In this document: positions 24,301 through 35,592 of the stretch, piece by piece
Layout of the letters: every line of letters begins with the position of its first letter
Numbering within the stretch: position 1 is the stretch's first letter
From: Darksidea phi
Lineage: Eukaryota > Ascomycota > Dothideomycetes > Pleosporales > Lentitheciaceae
NCBI GenBank assembly: GCA_030770425.1
Contig: JASJFT010000038.1
Location: 124,001 to 188,000, forward strand
Length of the DNA: 64,000 nt
Direction of reading: 5' to 3'
Translations under genes and position numbers: made by a program
Notes under the pieces: generated by a model
What the model was told of the DNA's origin: nothing
Seen by the model: the letters and a program-made list of their open reading frames with translations, nothing else
Database searches by the model: none

Positions 24301-26647
24301 GTCTGACTCAGCACGAGCTCTAGAGCCGCTTGGTGTGCGCACGTTATTTTGGTTTGAAAGAGCCATCACCAGGTCCGCCACTTGCAGAGTTTCGAATACA
24401 ATGGACCACGCGGATTGAAGTGTTGGCCCCAGCGCGATGGCAAGATTGAGGAGTGCGCGAAGACAAAGAAGGTTGCGCGAGCCCAAGCTCGGTAGAATAA
24501 CATCATGCGAAGGACGCCGGTTCTTGTCCAATGTTGAGGATGCTTGGCTTACAAAACTGTCAACACTCAACAATCCCTTTGCGTTTCCAAACACGCTAGC
24601 ATGTTCAGGAGAAGGTGATTTGGGCGATGACACATTTGTGAGGAACATGCTCGACGGCACCGCTGCCTTGCCGAGAGTAGTGAGGAATGCATCGCGAGGT
24701 GTGGACAACCTGAGCAGACCAGCAACCTGGGTAAACTTCTGAATTGCCCGTACTAGTGCTCGATAGTAGTCCGCATCAAGGGAAGCATTGAGAAAAGTTG
24801 AGCAGGTAGCCATCACTGCAGGCCAACAATCTGTGACCAATGTTGCAGAAGTCTGCACATAAGTGTACGCAGGGTGGTCTTCAAGGGAGAGAGGGTTGAC
24901 GGGGATCGTCTTCTTTCTGAAAGACTGAGTTCGCGAAAGTCGACGAGTGGTTGTTGTCGAAGTCGACGTCTCCAAATCTTCTCTTTGACCTTCATCTGCT
25001 TTATTCTTTTTCTTGTTCTTGCTTTCGTGGTGGACTGTGAGCGGTAGCACGAACTTCGCTAGGCTTTCGGAGACATTCGTAATGCAAGTTAGCACCAGAC
25101 TGTAGACATACGTCTCAGGCATAGCTGGCGGCTCTGACTTGTCAAGATGTTCGATGCATGGGGTCTTCAGTGTGCTCCACTGTATGCTGATTCCAGAAGG
25201 GTTCCCAGTGCTCGGTTCAGATACAGGCCCACCAATGACGCCGGCCAGCGCACCAGCTTCAGCAACTGCTTGCTCGGACGGTGCATCATTCCCTCCCGAA
25301 TGGTTTGCAGGCATAGTGGATTGCTGACCAAGTCCAAGGAGAGCAGGCTTCTCTATGGCCAAGCGTACAAAGGAAGCCAAATTATCCCCGAATATGTTCT
25401 TCTTGCCCTCTTTCTCATCATAGAGAGAGTAGATTTGAAGTAAAAGACGTGAGTCAGAGTAAACGCCTCGGAAAACTTCAAGGCAGAGCGCTCGCTTCCA
25501 AACAGTTGATGCCTCTGGATCGAGCATGTGGTTCAGTAAACCAAGTGCGATCTCGCATTCGGAAGGCATAATACTCAGGTGATTTCGGAGAAGGAGATTC
25601 AATATTCGAATGATCCGCAAGGTGATAGGAAACGATAGCCGATCGGAGAGGGAGCGAATAATCGTGGGCATAAGCAAGGATCGTAGGATATTTACCTGTT
25701 CTTGATGCGTGGTCATCACTTTGCCATGGTTTGACAACACTGCTTCAATCACCTCCAACGTGGAAGTGGAAGGTATGGATGAGAACCGTACAAAAACAGG
25801 CTTTTCTCCGGTGACGAGAAGATTGAGATCGTTGAAAACCTACTAGACTTAGCATGGACAAGGTACGATAGCCATGGATCCTGACCTTGTAAGCATCATA
25901 CGCAGCTGGTCTCACTGAGACATTGCCACTGTCTCCGGGGACCTCTGCTACTGTGGGGATCTCGAGTGCTTTTTCTGGGTGCAATTAGTGGACGGTACGA
26001 CCTGAAAGAAGGTTTATGTTGTATACCATCTTCTGTTGCGACTCTATCAAACACGGCAATAACGAGCTGCTGTAACGTAGCCGCCGCAGTGTTACTGACA
26101 GCGAAGTTCTTTGCATTTTGGAGTGCCGAGCAGATCTGCAGGATGGTCGACAGCAGGTCACTACGTATTTCGACAGAATAGTTCTGAATCAGTGAAGGAA
26201 GCGCTTGCAGAATCTTTAATTGCACATCGTGGCCTAATCTCGTCAGATGCTGCACTGACCCGAGGAGGCTTGCTACCTACTCAGGGATACAGAATCTTTT
26301 AATGCATCCAACACCTCACTCAATCGTTCTCGCGGTAGCGCTCGAGAGACACTGAGCCTTTGCAGGCAGGAGACGCCTGTCGATCCAAACTTGGCATTGT
26401 GAGTGCTGCATGCAAGGAGGAACGGAGATATGAAGTGTGGCCTTCGGGAGAGGTCTTATTACAATCAGCTCGTTATCCGTCGGTCTATGTAAAAGCACTC
26501 GCCTGCAGAAAGCTGGGCTTCTGAAGTCACCGAAAGAGATTTGAGCTCTTGGAGGGCTTTGTCCGCGGCGTTTCTCAGTTCCGTGTTCTTGCGCTTGGAG
26601 TCTTGAATGAGGTTTCCTAGCTCGGCCGCCAGAATCTGTGCAGTCAT
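21342..26647 (-). CDS. MON2: Mon2, Golgi/endosome trafficking scaffold
   Basis: Large peripheral membrane protein related to the large Arf-GEFs but lacking a Sec7 domain; with Dopey and the flippase Neo1 it acts in endosome-to-Golgi transport. Model of 1688 residues, six exons: 26647-26503, 26454-26281, 26233-26027, 25974-25886, 25839-23374 and 23327-21342. All phases agree. The DCB domain begins AAELGNLIQDSKRKNTELRN, followed by DLSRRPHFISPFLLACSTHN and HDVQLKILQALPSLIQNYS, then the HUS-like part (NLLLRNHLSIMPSECEIALG), long helical repeats and the conserved C-terminal half. Intron 1 starts with GC (GCGAGT), not GT; no GT donor gives the right phase. The remaining introns are 46-52 nt. Faces MMS2 head-to-head. 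Confidence 0.9.
26455..26502 (-). other. GC-AG intron in MON2
   Basis: 48-nt intron whose donor reads CAG|GCGAGT and acceptor ATAAG. It joins codon halves into the conserved Asp of ADLSRRPHF. GC-AG introns are a small minority class; a GT alternative in the right phase is absent. Confidence 0.6.
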
Positions 26648-27080
26648 CCTCAGAGGCGTGATCGGTGCATCGGGGCGCTTCTCTACAAGGGGTATGCGCA
26701 GTTCATGGAAGAAAATGTTTGAATGCCTAAGTCGCCATGGTCAATGTTGAAAGGCAAACTGTCAGGTGCATCAGTCACCCGTCGGCGGCGGCGAAATAAT
26801 ACGCCGAATGACGCTCTTCCGGCATGGATCGTGGCTGCGGTCTAGCAGCGATGCCAAGAGATTGTGGCAGACATCCAGCTCAGCAAGCATTGCAGAAAAC
26901 CGCAGTGCTGTCTTTCACTCCTCCTAACTCCGAGGATATCGCCACATCGGAAACAACCTTTGTTGAAACCATCGCCCGCTAACCGCGCCGCATATCCTCG
27001 AGCACCTTAGTTGATAGCGGGGTACAGCCCACCATCCTCAGGCGTCAATACCTCGCGTGAACACTCTATCGACCGCAAAC
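26648..27080. promoter_or_regulatory. shared MON2/MMS2 promoter region
   Basis: 433 bp between divergent start codons, no ORF supported. GC-rich with CGGCGGCGGCG around 26783; no clear TATA box. Confidence 0.4.
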
Positions 27081-27711
27081 ATGGGCGCAAAGGTCCCCCG
27101 AAATTTTCGATTACTCGAGGAACTGGAGAAAGGCGAAAAGGGGCTTGGAGCTGGTACGATCCATGCCAAAAATGATGTGGGATACAAGCTGAAAGACTGG
27201 CAGAGGCGTGCTCATATGGTCTTGACAATGGCGATGACCTGTTGATGTCTGACTGGAATGGAACTATTCTTGGACCACCCCACGTATGTCTCTCTCTATC
27301 AAAGCAGGGGTAGAGTAGAATTTAATGTTCCCTCAGAGCGTCCACGAGAACCGCATCTATAGCGTCAAGATCCACTGCGGGCCAGACTACCCCGACGTAC
27401 CCCCGGAGATCTCCTTCACCTCCAAGATCAATCTGCCTTGCGTGGACCAGCGAAATGGAAAGGTATATACTGGCATACTAGCAGAGCGTTGGAGTGGAAG
27501 TGAGCTAATGAAGAGAAAGGTTGACCCGAGCAAACTACCGTGTCTTGTTCAGTGGAAGCGAGAGTTCACCATGGAGACTATACTCATTGAACTTCGCAGG
27601 TGAGGAACCTGTCTCGAAAAATTACAATAGTGCAAGCTAATGACCGAAAGATACATGGCCCTTCCTCAGCACAAGAAGCTTCCACAGCCCGCGGAGGGGT
27701 CGACGTACTAA
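27081..27711 (+). CDS. MMS2: ubiquitin E2 variant Mms2
   Basis: Partner of Ubc13 in making Lys63-linked ubiquitin chains, used in error-free post-replication repair through PCNA. Model of 139 residues in five exons: 27081-27153, 27204-27283, 27337-27462, 27520-27599 and 27651-27711. Matches Mms2/UEV1 over the whole length: [69 protein letters not shown] and ends PAEGSTY. The HPN motif and catalytic Cys of active E2s are absent, as expected for a UEV. ATG 27081 is used rather than an upstream in-frame codon because the family starts MGAKVPRNF or similar. Confidence 0.93.
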
Positions 27712-28039
27712 GCAATCAGACTTAGATCGAGACGATCAGGGTGCACAGCGATGGGAGAGGTCAACTGGAGAGTGGTGACGGTCGCTGAATTGCCAGCGTG
27801 GTCATGCAGTGCATTGGTATGGAGTTCTGGTCGGGTCAGTGCTGGGTTGGTCTTAGGGTTAGAGAATACGTTCCTGGAACTATTATGATGGCTTCATAAA
27901 TTGTTTTAGGGGTAGTTCATTGAAAACTCTAACGCGCGATGATCCGAAATAGATGAGATGATGTAACCACGTGACCCTTGATCGAGCACTTCAATGTCGA
28001 GAATCGCGGTAGAACTTCATCAACGGCCACAACCCATGC
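27712..28039. other. intergenic, MMS2 3' flank and next promoter
   Basis: 328 bp, no gene seen. Confidence 0.5.
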
Positions 28040-29062
28040 ATGCCACGATTTCTTCAACCTAGGAAATCGACGCAACATCGTGTGGCGGGTACGATGTTAT
28101 ATCCTATGTACTCCACACTCTGCTAATTTTCTCAGCAATTGCTCTGTACAGGGCGCTGCTGTCACGATGCTCAACCGCGCCTCTCCCCGATGAGGATCGC
28201 ACTTCATTGCGCAATGCAATCCGCAACAAATTTCGGCGGAACAGGAAGATACAAAGCCCCCGTCAGCTAGGACTTGTATTCCGAACGGGCTACGAGGTTC
28301 ATTCGCCCGTTTCTGCCCCAACGCGACCGAAATTAATAGCAGTAGACTCTCGACCATCTCACAGCCCCTACAACCGATACCAGCAAATCCACATTGTCGC
28401 TCACAGCCCTGCTATCAACTCTATCCGATGGCTTGAAGCGTCCTCCGCCCGTCCGTACCCCACCCGCACCACCTCAACCGCCCTCATCCACCAAGCACCC
28501 GCTCGCCGTGCTCCCTCCCGACCGCGCCGTCCTTAACGTCCGTCCCTACGCCAGAACCAGCGGTCCTCGCCACGTCCCGATCCTCGCCTCTGCAAATGGA
28601 ATTCCCTTCTTACGCCTCACGAAGCCACAGCCTCCCGCCCTGAGTCGCGTGATACGTCAGAAACTACAGCGGAGGATTGAGAGGTTCCATCGGAAAATAA
28701 TGTTAACTAATTATTGGATTCCCATTGGAAGACATGAAGATGAGTGGGACGCGATCTTGAAAAGGGAGTGCGGGTTCAGGGATGAGGATGAGGTGGAAGG
28801 GAAGGTGCTCAAAGGGGGGAATGGGCAGAATATTAGTGGTACGGATACTGTACCGAAGAAGCCGCCGAAGTGGGTGGATGTGATGCTGGAGGCATTCGAC
28901 GAAAACCTGGCTGCGTACGAGAAAGATATCGTGACGGACAAGGCGATTGCGAAGAAGATGATGGAGATTGTGGATGCGGAGACAAGGGCGGCGAAACTAG
29001 AGGGGCAGACTGTTGTTAGGGGGAGGAAGGGGAAGCCTATACGGCCACGGTGGCCCATATAA
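28040..29062 (+). CDS. LYR-motif protein (DUF1763/Cup1-like)
   Basis: Model of 308 residues, exons 28040-28088, 28136-28296 and 28346-29062; phases agree. The short first exon gives a basic N-terminus (MPRFLQPRKSTQHR), a possible mitochondrial targeting segment. The LYR motif (ALYRALLSR, residues 19-27) sits at the second exon start and is followed by a basic helix (RNAIRNKFRRNRK) and GLVFRTGYETLDHL. The C-terminal part has a basic WPI end. This matches fungal DUF1763 / LYR Cup1-like proteins. LYR proteins are small mitochondrial assembly or adaptor factors that bind acyl carrier protein; the particular role here is unknown. Largest simple ORF (28394-29062) misses the LYR part. Confidence 0.75.
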
Positions 29063-29132
29063 CGAACCTCTACCCCTACATATACGTTATCAGGACCATT
29101 GTTCGCGTGATGGGTATGCTGAATTATTACAA

Positions 29133-29178
29133 CTCGCCCAACGCGCCAGCCGCACATGGACTGGGCGCGTTGGGCGAG
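29133..29178. repeat. perfect 15-bp inverted repeat, 16-nt loop
   Basis: CTCGCCCAACGCGCC (29133-29147) is followed after 16 nt by its exact reverse complement at 29164-29178. It lies between the converging LYR-protein and GIR2 genes and ends 8 bp before the GIR2 stop codon at 29187. It would fold as a strong GC-rich hairpin in either 3' UTR. Confidence 0.85.
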
Positions 29179-29186
29179 AACAGCGC

Positions 29187-29940
29187 TCATGATGCCGCAC
29201 TGATCTTCAACTTCTCCATGCCCTCCAACGCATCTGTACCTTCCACCTCCTCATCATCCCCACCCTTCCCAACAAGCCCTTGTGTCCAAAGTTCCTTCCC
29301 CGTCAACTTCTTCTCTTCCTTCTTCCCCTTCTTCTTGTCTTCAGCCTCTGCCTCTTCCTTCCTCCTCTGTTCCGCCTCCCTCAACTCCCTCCGATACTCG
29401 TCTCTCCACTTCAAAAAGCTCTCCCGTGTAACCGCTTCACCCTGAAACTTTCTGTTCTCCTCTTCTTCGGCCTTCGCGGCTTCCATTTCGATGAGCGCTT
29501 GTTTAGCGTTCTGGCGCTCGCTAATGAGAAGCTCGGCGGAGTCTTTGAGCGCCATTACCAGAGTAAAGATCATTTGCATGCCGAGATTATCGGGGATAGT
29601 TTCTGAGAGGGCGGAAAGGAGCCTACTTTTGTCTTCTTGGATGTCGAGATAGGGATGTTTCGGAGCGTTGGGGGGTTGCGTTATGTCGAGGTCGGGGGCT
29701 TCGTCGGGATAGTTGGTTGTGTATTTAACATTGAGAATGATTATTGCTACAGGACTATTAGGATGCGAGGGGGTTTTTAATATGGAGGAGGGACATACGC
29801 GCTTCTGAGTCGTCTCCTTCATCGTTCGTGACTTCGAGCTGTATTGATATTCGAAACTCTGTGTCGGAAATATCGACAATCTCTTCGGGGAAGATAGAGT
29901 CTAGGACTTCGCGCTCCTCTTTCTGCTCCTCAATACCCAT
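29187..29940 (-). CDS. GIR2: RWD-domain protein Gir2
   Basis: Homologue of yeast Gir2 / mammalian RWDD1 (DFRP2), which binds Gcn1 and the GTPase Rbg2 and tunes the Gcn2 general amino-acid response. Model of 233 residues, exons 29940-29799 and 29746-29187, intron of 52 nt with CTAAT branch; phase agrees. RWD domain about residues 5-115: EEREVLDSIFPEEI, LNVKYTTNYPDEAPDLDI and HPYLDIQEDKSRLL. A charged Glu/Lys coiled-coil follows with FLKWRDEYRRELREAEQRR, then KLTGKELWTQGLVGK and an acidic end, the layout of Gir2/RWDD1. Converges on the LYR gene with 124 bp between stop codons. Confidence 0.88.
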
Positions 29941-30145
29941 TGCGATCTTATTGTAGAATTTGAGAGGCGGAAGCGGTGGTATTTCGAAATTACAAGCTAT
30001 CGGCGGGGCGGCCTTGATATCATCCCCGCCGAATCAGTGCACGGGCCAACTAAACTCTACAAAATTTTGGCTTCCTCCGCACACCACATTCGCTCCTGGT
30101 CCGCTCATTACTATTGCAGACTAGACTCAGCACATAATACACGCA
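29941..30145. promoter_or_regulatory. shared GIR2/ACL4 promoter region
   Basis: 205 bp between divergent starts of GIR2 and ACL4, both translation-related genes, so co-regulation is possible (inference). Confidence 0.4.
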
Positions 30146-31294
30146 ATGGCGAAAACAAAACCGCAAGACCGCGCGCGGAAAGCGAAGAAAAACGCAAAGA
30201 ACGGCTCATCGAACGGAATACCCAAGAAGCCGAAAGCCTCGCCCGAAACGCTATTAATCCAAGCCGCAACCCTCCTCCAGACATCACAATCCGAAGATGC
30301 TCTCGTCGCTGCCAAACGAGCGCTAAACATACTACAACCTAGTTCCGAACCCACATTGGCTGCGCTGCCAGCACTCAATCTCATCGGCGAGATAAACGTA
30401 GAGCTAGGAGATCCAGAAGCAGCGAGAGACGCATTCCAAGCTGCGATCACGTTGGATGAAGATGGGGAACACGACGGAGCAGAAAAGTTCTTGTGGTTTG
30501 CCCAACTCAATGAGGAGGGTGGAGCGGAGAGTGTGCGGTGGTTCGAGAAAGGTGTAGAAGTGCTCAGGCGAGAGTTGAGCGAGTTAGAAGAGAAGATAGT
30601 AAAGACAGCCGAAGTCCAAGAGGCCTTGGAGGAAAAGAAGCAAAAGATTGCGAATGCGCTCTGTGGCATTGCAGAAGTCTACATGACAGACCTCTCATGG
30701 GAAGACGACGCGGAGAGTCGATGCGAAGCCGCAGTCACAGAAGCTCTGCTCATCGCGCCAGAAAGTCCAGAGCCGCTCCAAACCCTCGCATCAATACGAA
30801 TCTCGCAGACACGTCTGGACGACGCAAGAGCAGCGCTCACACGGAGTATGAACTTGTGGAAAGACCTCGATCCAGACGACCCCAAAGTCCCAGATTACTC
30901 GACGCGAATAAGTTTATCTCGCTTGTTGATGGAGGCCGAAATGGAAGATGATGCCATCGAGATCCTAGAGCGGTTGATTGGCGAGAACGACGGTAGTGTC
31001 GAAGCATGGTATCTGGGCGGCTGGTGCTTACATTTGCTGGCTGAAAAGCAAAAAACAAAGCAAGAGACGAAGACGGCGACCTCGATGATGCGTGCGAGCC
31101 GGGATTGGCTTGAGAATTGTCTTAAGCTTTACACGACGCTAGAATACGAGGATGAGCGGCTCAAGGATCATGCGGACGAGCTTTTGAAAGATTTGAACGG
31201 GACCCTAGGCCCTGCGACTGAGGAGGATGAAGAGGACGATGACGGGTGGGAAGATGCAGACGATGGCGGGGATGAAGAGATGCTAGGGACCTGA
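30146..31294 (+). CDS. ACL4: ribosomal protein L4 chaperone Acl4
   Basis: Dedicated chaperone of ribosomal protein L4, accompanying it to the nucleus for 60S assembly. Single exon, 382 residues. The N-terminus is basic (MAKTKPQDRARKAKKNAKN), a likely nuclear signal. Helix-pair TPR repeats span about residues 35-310 (TLLIQAATLLQTSQSEDALV; LPALNLIGEINVELGDPEAA; LQTLASIRISQTRLDDARAA; VEAWYLGGWCLHLLAEKQ). The C-terminus is acidic (EEDEEDDDGWEDADDGGDEE). This order is that of fungal Acl4. ATG 30146 follows GCA and is the first Met in frame. Confidence 0.88.
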   Translation: MAKTKPQDRARKAKKNAKNGSSNGIPKKPKASPETLLIQAATLLQTSQSEDALVAAKRALNILQPSSEPTLAALPALNLIGEINVELGDPEAARDAFQAAITLDEDGEHDGAEKFLWFAQLNEEGGAESVRWFEKGVEVLRRELSELEEKIVKTAEVQEALEEKKQKIANALCGIAEVYMTDLSWEDDAESRCEAAVTEALLIAPESPEPLQTLASIRISQTRLDDARAALTRSMNLWKDLDPDDPKVPDYSTRISLSRLLMEAEMEDDAIEILERLIGENDGSVEAWYLGGWCLHLLAEKQKTKQETKTATSMMRASRDWLENCLKLYTTLEYEDERLKDHADELLKDLNGTLGPATEEDEEDDDGWEDADDGGDEEMLGT

Positions 31295-32048
31295 GCCGAT
31301 ACCTAGATGATCTGCAAATACGCTCATCCCCCAGATATACCTCCATTGTAGGGACTAACAATCCCTGCGTTTCGACGGTATGACAATAGTCCACCCTAGA
31401 GAGGGAACACCCTAAAATGCTGTTCCAGCATCGGGGTCAGCCGTAGCATTGTCCTTGCATCTACATGCCGCCGCATCGCGACCGAGCTAGGACGCTCTAA
31501 GTAGGTAGATTGAATTCACGTCGATATACACATCAGCCACAGACGCGCTAGTCTCCTGTCTTCGGGTGCGCTTACCTTTGTAATCCCCACATGGTGCCTG
31601 ATGGTGCGTTTGATAGAATTTTGTTATACTAACACGCACGGCTTCAGTTTCTTCTCGGCAGCCGTTCTTGTTGCGTAGACTATTGGTCTCCAAGGACTAT
31701 GCCGCTGGACACGGACTGCGTGGTGCGCGGAGAAACCCGATAAGGTTTCGCGCGATCGGAAACCCTTGGCAAACCCATATGCGCCTCCAAAGCCACGACG
31801 AAGAGCTGCATCCAGATGTCGCCGTCTACCATTCGATTCGATAGCAGCGCCCGCTTGCCGACCGTCGTCGCCTCCTGCCCAGCCCTTTCCACTGCGCTCC
31901 CCCCCCGCTCTTGCTACGATACATGAATGACCCATCCCAAGCCCCTCGCATTCTACCATCGCGGCCGACGTCGCAAGTTCTCAGCTACAGCTGAGACGTT
32001 ATTTACTCCCAAACCTGGCATACCCCGTGCCTGGGCACGCTGCGCCGA
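31295..32048. other. intergenic, 0.75 kb
   Basis: ACL4 3' flank and SCAP promoter. ORFs of 63-111 codons on the minus strand overlap the start of SCAP or each other and show no domains. Confidence 0.45.
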
Positions 32049-35000
32049 ATGATCTGGTACCTCCTATACTGGCTTCGCGGCACCACCGAGCCACCACAGC
32101 TATCACCTACGCATCCGATCCGGCGGGGTTTCCAGGCCCACGGCACCGCGACCGCACAGCATTGGCTGCTCTCGATCCTTTTGACTATCGTCACATCGGT
32201 GCTGCTCTGCTACCCACCTGTCTTCCAGACCGATAGTCCCGCCGCCGCTGGCCTGCGCAACCTCCCCAAACATGTATGGACGTCCATGACTGAGGTGGAG
32301 GGCGAGCGGCCGGCCGATGTCGAGGTGCGCCAGGTGTGGGTCCATGGCGACTACATGAATGCGATTGACCGGCGTGTGCTGCGCGAGGCCCTATATGTCC
32401 AGGATGCCCTCATCGGGAGCGGCTTCGACGAGGAAGGTACAGCATTGGGGGGTCAGCAATCAGTCACGCTCAATGGCTCGGGATGCGCCGTCGCAAGAAC
32501 CGGCCAAAAATGGGGCTTTCATTCGCCATTAATGTACTGGAATTGCTTTATGGACGCTCTCGATGAGGACGTCGACCTCCTATCAACCATCAATTCTCGC
32601 TCCGGTCTCCAATCTGCGCTCAACCTCACTCTACGTCCAAGTACCGTCTTTGCAGGCAAAGCATTCACGAACACTAAACTGCGCTCGGCCGATGCGCTCG
32701 TCATTACCTTGTTTGACCAAACCCACTCTGGCCTGGGCGCAACTTGGGACTCGAGGTCGCGGCAGCTCGCCAAGGATCTGCCCCCAGAATGGTCACTTTT
32801 CCCAGAAGATGGTCAGGTTGTCAACAGCCGGCTCTACGAGTTCCGCTTCAAGCCGATGACTCTGAATGACGATCTCCTTCTGGCCGCATCCTATATGATG
32901 ATGGCAGGTTATGTGATTTGGAGAATGATGCAACTTAGAGCAGTCAAGAGCTGGTTTGGCTTGCTCATAACCATTTGTGCTAAGGTGAGTTCGTGCTTGG
33001 TCGCAACGAGACTAGCGCTGCTAATACCGAGATGTAGATGACTATTTGCGTCATTGGCAGCTTCACAATTTGCACCTATCTGGGCATCAATCTGGCACGC
33101 ATTCCTCGTCCATGGTTTCCAAGTGTCGTCTTTTGCTTCGGTCTTGGGAACATGTACGTCTCAGTAACAACCTGACTCGTGATAGACGCAGCTAATCAGC
33201 AACCAGATTTCGCCTGATCAACGTTGTGCTCGAGACTCCGCCGGAAATGCCGCCCCAACAACGAATTGGACATGCCATTGGGCAAGTTGGTCATCTTTCT
33301 CTTGCAGTAGCTGGACAAAATCTCTTTCTCATATGGGTCTGCTCTCGACTTGTCACACCATGGGTTGCCGACTTCTGCGTTTTCGCCGCTGTCACGCTTG
33401 TCCTCGACCTCGTATTCCATTTCACGTTCTTCCTCGCCGTTCTGAGCGTTGACGTTCAGCGAATGGAACTTTCAGATTCGCTTGGACGGGTAGAATCAAG
33501 CCAAACAGCAAAGAGTGGCCGCCCGGAGCGTCAATCCTGGCTTTCTGCGTTGCGACAAGGGACATTGCCCTTCAACACCAGGTTTGCAGGCTCTGTTGCA
33601 ATATTGTCAATCATCTTGGCAATCAACTGGCATTTCTTCGACAGTAATGGCCATCAAATGTCAGTTCGAGCATTCAAGAATAAACTCTTCAAGAGAGAGA
33701 GAACTTTCAGGGGTTCTTCTCTCTGGAGACCCCCTCCTATCAACCAGGCTCGCACGCCTGCTGATTGGCTTCGAATTCAGGATCACAATACCGCTAGGGA
33801 ACTATTCGGGTTCATCAAACCGAGCGCTCACAGTTTCGTTGCTAGGATCTACGACCCACTACTTGTCGTCATGAAAGGAGCAAATGGTAGAGACACCTCC
33901 CTAAAGCCCTCTTCCATTTCTGAGGCTCTACACCACTTCGCTCGAAATCACGCCTTCCCTGCTGCGCTCATCGTTGTCTTTTTGATTGCCGGTGTTACAT
34001 TATTGATGAATTACCTTCTTTGGACCGGACTGCCCGAAGGTATCGGAGAAGCAGAAGATGAAGATGCAATGTTCACTGTGAAAACCTTGCCGACATCTCA
34101 GACCCTAGACATTGTTCGACTTGCATCGTCTCCAAAGGGTCACATTGTCAGCATATCGCTTGATAGAAGTACGTCTATCTGGCTGCATGATAGCAGTGGA
34201 TTTTCGCAGTCTAGTCTACAAACGGCGGCTATGAAGCCAAAGCTATGGCCTATAACAGCATGTGCAATAGACGACAGCGGGTCCGTGCTTGCATTTTGCA
34301 CGGATGAGGGACAAATTGGCTTCTGGAGTCTTACTGCCTCCTCTCTCTTGTCACTTCAAACCGTGGATCTAGGTGGCCAAATGCCCATTCTCTTCACTCT
34401 GGTTACGATACCGGGCGCCGACCACGACACACCCAGTCTTCTGATTGTGACTTCCGACGGCTACTTTACACAGCTTGAGCCACGTGCTGACATATTATAT
34501 ACGAAGCGTATCAGTTCCAGTCCTATCCAGTGTGCTACGCTCTATCCCTGCGCAAAGGACGACCTGAACTTGGTGTTCGTCAATAAATCTGGCGAGGTGC
34601 ACATCCTAGCGATAGACGAAGAGCGGAATGGCACGCCAGAGGTTGTCGCCGGCCTCGACCCCGGCCCGCCACCTGGCAGCAACCCTTCGAAGATCAAGTG
34701 TATAGAGAGTGTACCTACATTAGGATTGATCTTTGCTCTTCGAGATGAGGAGGCTGAAATTTTTGACTTTAACAGCCGCGCTCTCGTCCATGCCTTCTCA
34801 ATAGGCCACGTCAAGCCCCACTCTTTCCGCGTTATGCACTCGGCACGCCGAGAATGTGCATGCGGGGCGCCAGCTGTTCGCTCTCTGTGCGTTGCTTATA
34901 CAGAGGAGGATACCGACCGCATGATCATGCAAACCTTCAAGCTCGATGAGACCTCAACATCCCTGATCTGTCTAGGCAAACCCTCTGACAACGAAACACA

Positions 35001-35592
35001 GAAATGTCGAGGTCTAGGGCTCGCAAAGGACGCTGTACACTATGTTGAGCCCGCCGGTGTGTGGGAATCCACATCGGTGCTCAGTGTCGTAGGAATTCGA
35101 AGAAACAACCCGTCGCCCACACCATCATCATCTGCTTCCGGCGCTGATTATACGAGTCCTGAGCCCTCGACATTGGCCACCGCCCTCAAGCAACGCGCCG
35201 TGAAGCAGAGCAGTTCAAGCCGCCTTCTCACAACGCTCGATTCTGCCTTTCACACGCACCACCACGCACCTGCCTCGCCCATGGATATGGAGAGTTGGGA
35301 GGCGTGGACCCTGTCTTCTACTGGCGAATTCCGCGCCAGACCTCTCATCGTCGACTCGGAAGACGCCGACGAGCCTCTTCTAGACGAGCAATTATTCGTA
35401 GCCGCTGCGGGCCCGATCACAAAGTTGGGCAAGAAAAGTGTGGCTGTTGGCTTTGGCAATACTGTCAAGATCTTAACCCTGGGAAAGGAGACATTCGATG
35501 GACTAGCAGGGTCGCTCAATGGCGTAATAGATCTTAGCTTGGGCACTTACAAATCAAGAGGGAGAAGGGGGCCGGGCAGGAAGCTGCAATGA
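32049..35592 (+). CDS. SCP1: SREBP cleavage-activating protein SCAP
   Basis: ER membrane sterol sensor that binds SREBP and escorts it for processing when sterol is low. Model of 1145 residues, exons 32049-32984, 33038-33153 and 33207-35592. First membrane segment about residues 38-58 (WLLSILLTIVTSVLLCY), then a luminal loop with VWVHGDYMNAIDRRVLREAL. The sterol-sensing domain begins at MTLNDDLLLAASYMMMAGYV and runs through both introns (CVIGSFTICTYLGINLARIP; FRLINVVLETPPEMP; TLVLDLVFHFTFFLAVLSVD). A further membrane segment near residue 585 is followed by a cytosolic region with WD40-like repeats. No frame disruption. The layout separates it from Patched and NPC1. Aspergillus is reported to lack SCAP, so presence here is of evolutionary interest. 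Confidence 0.87.

Noticed and set aside
27301..27330. Early acceptors in MMS2 intron 2 (AGCAG, GTAG, AGTAG)
   Set aside because: They would add residues or stops before the conserved [10 protein letters not shown]; the CCTCAG acceptor fits the family.
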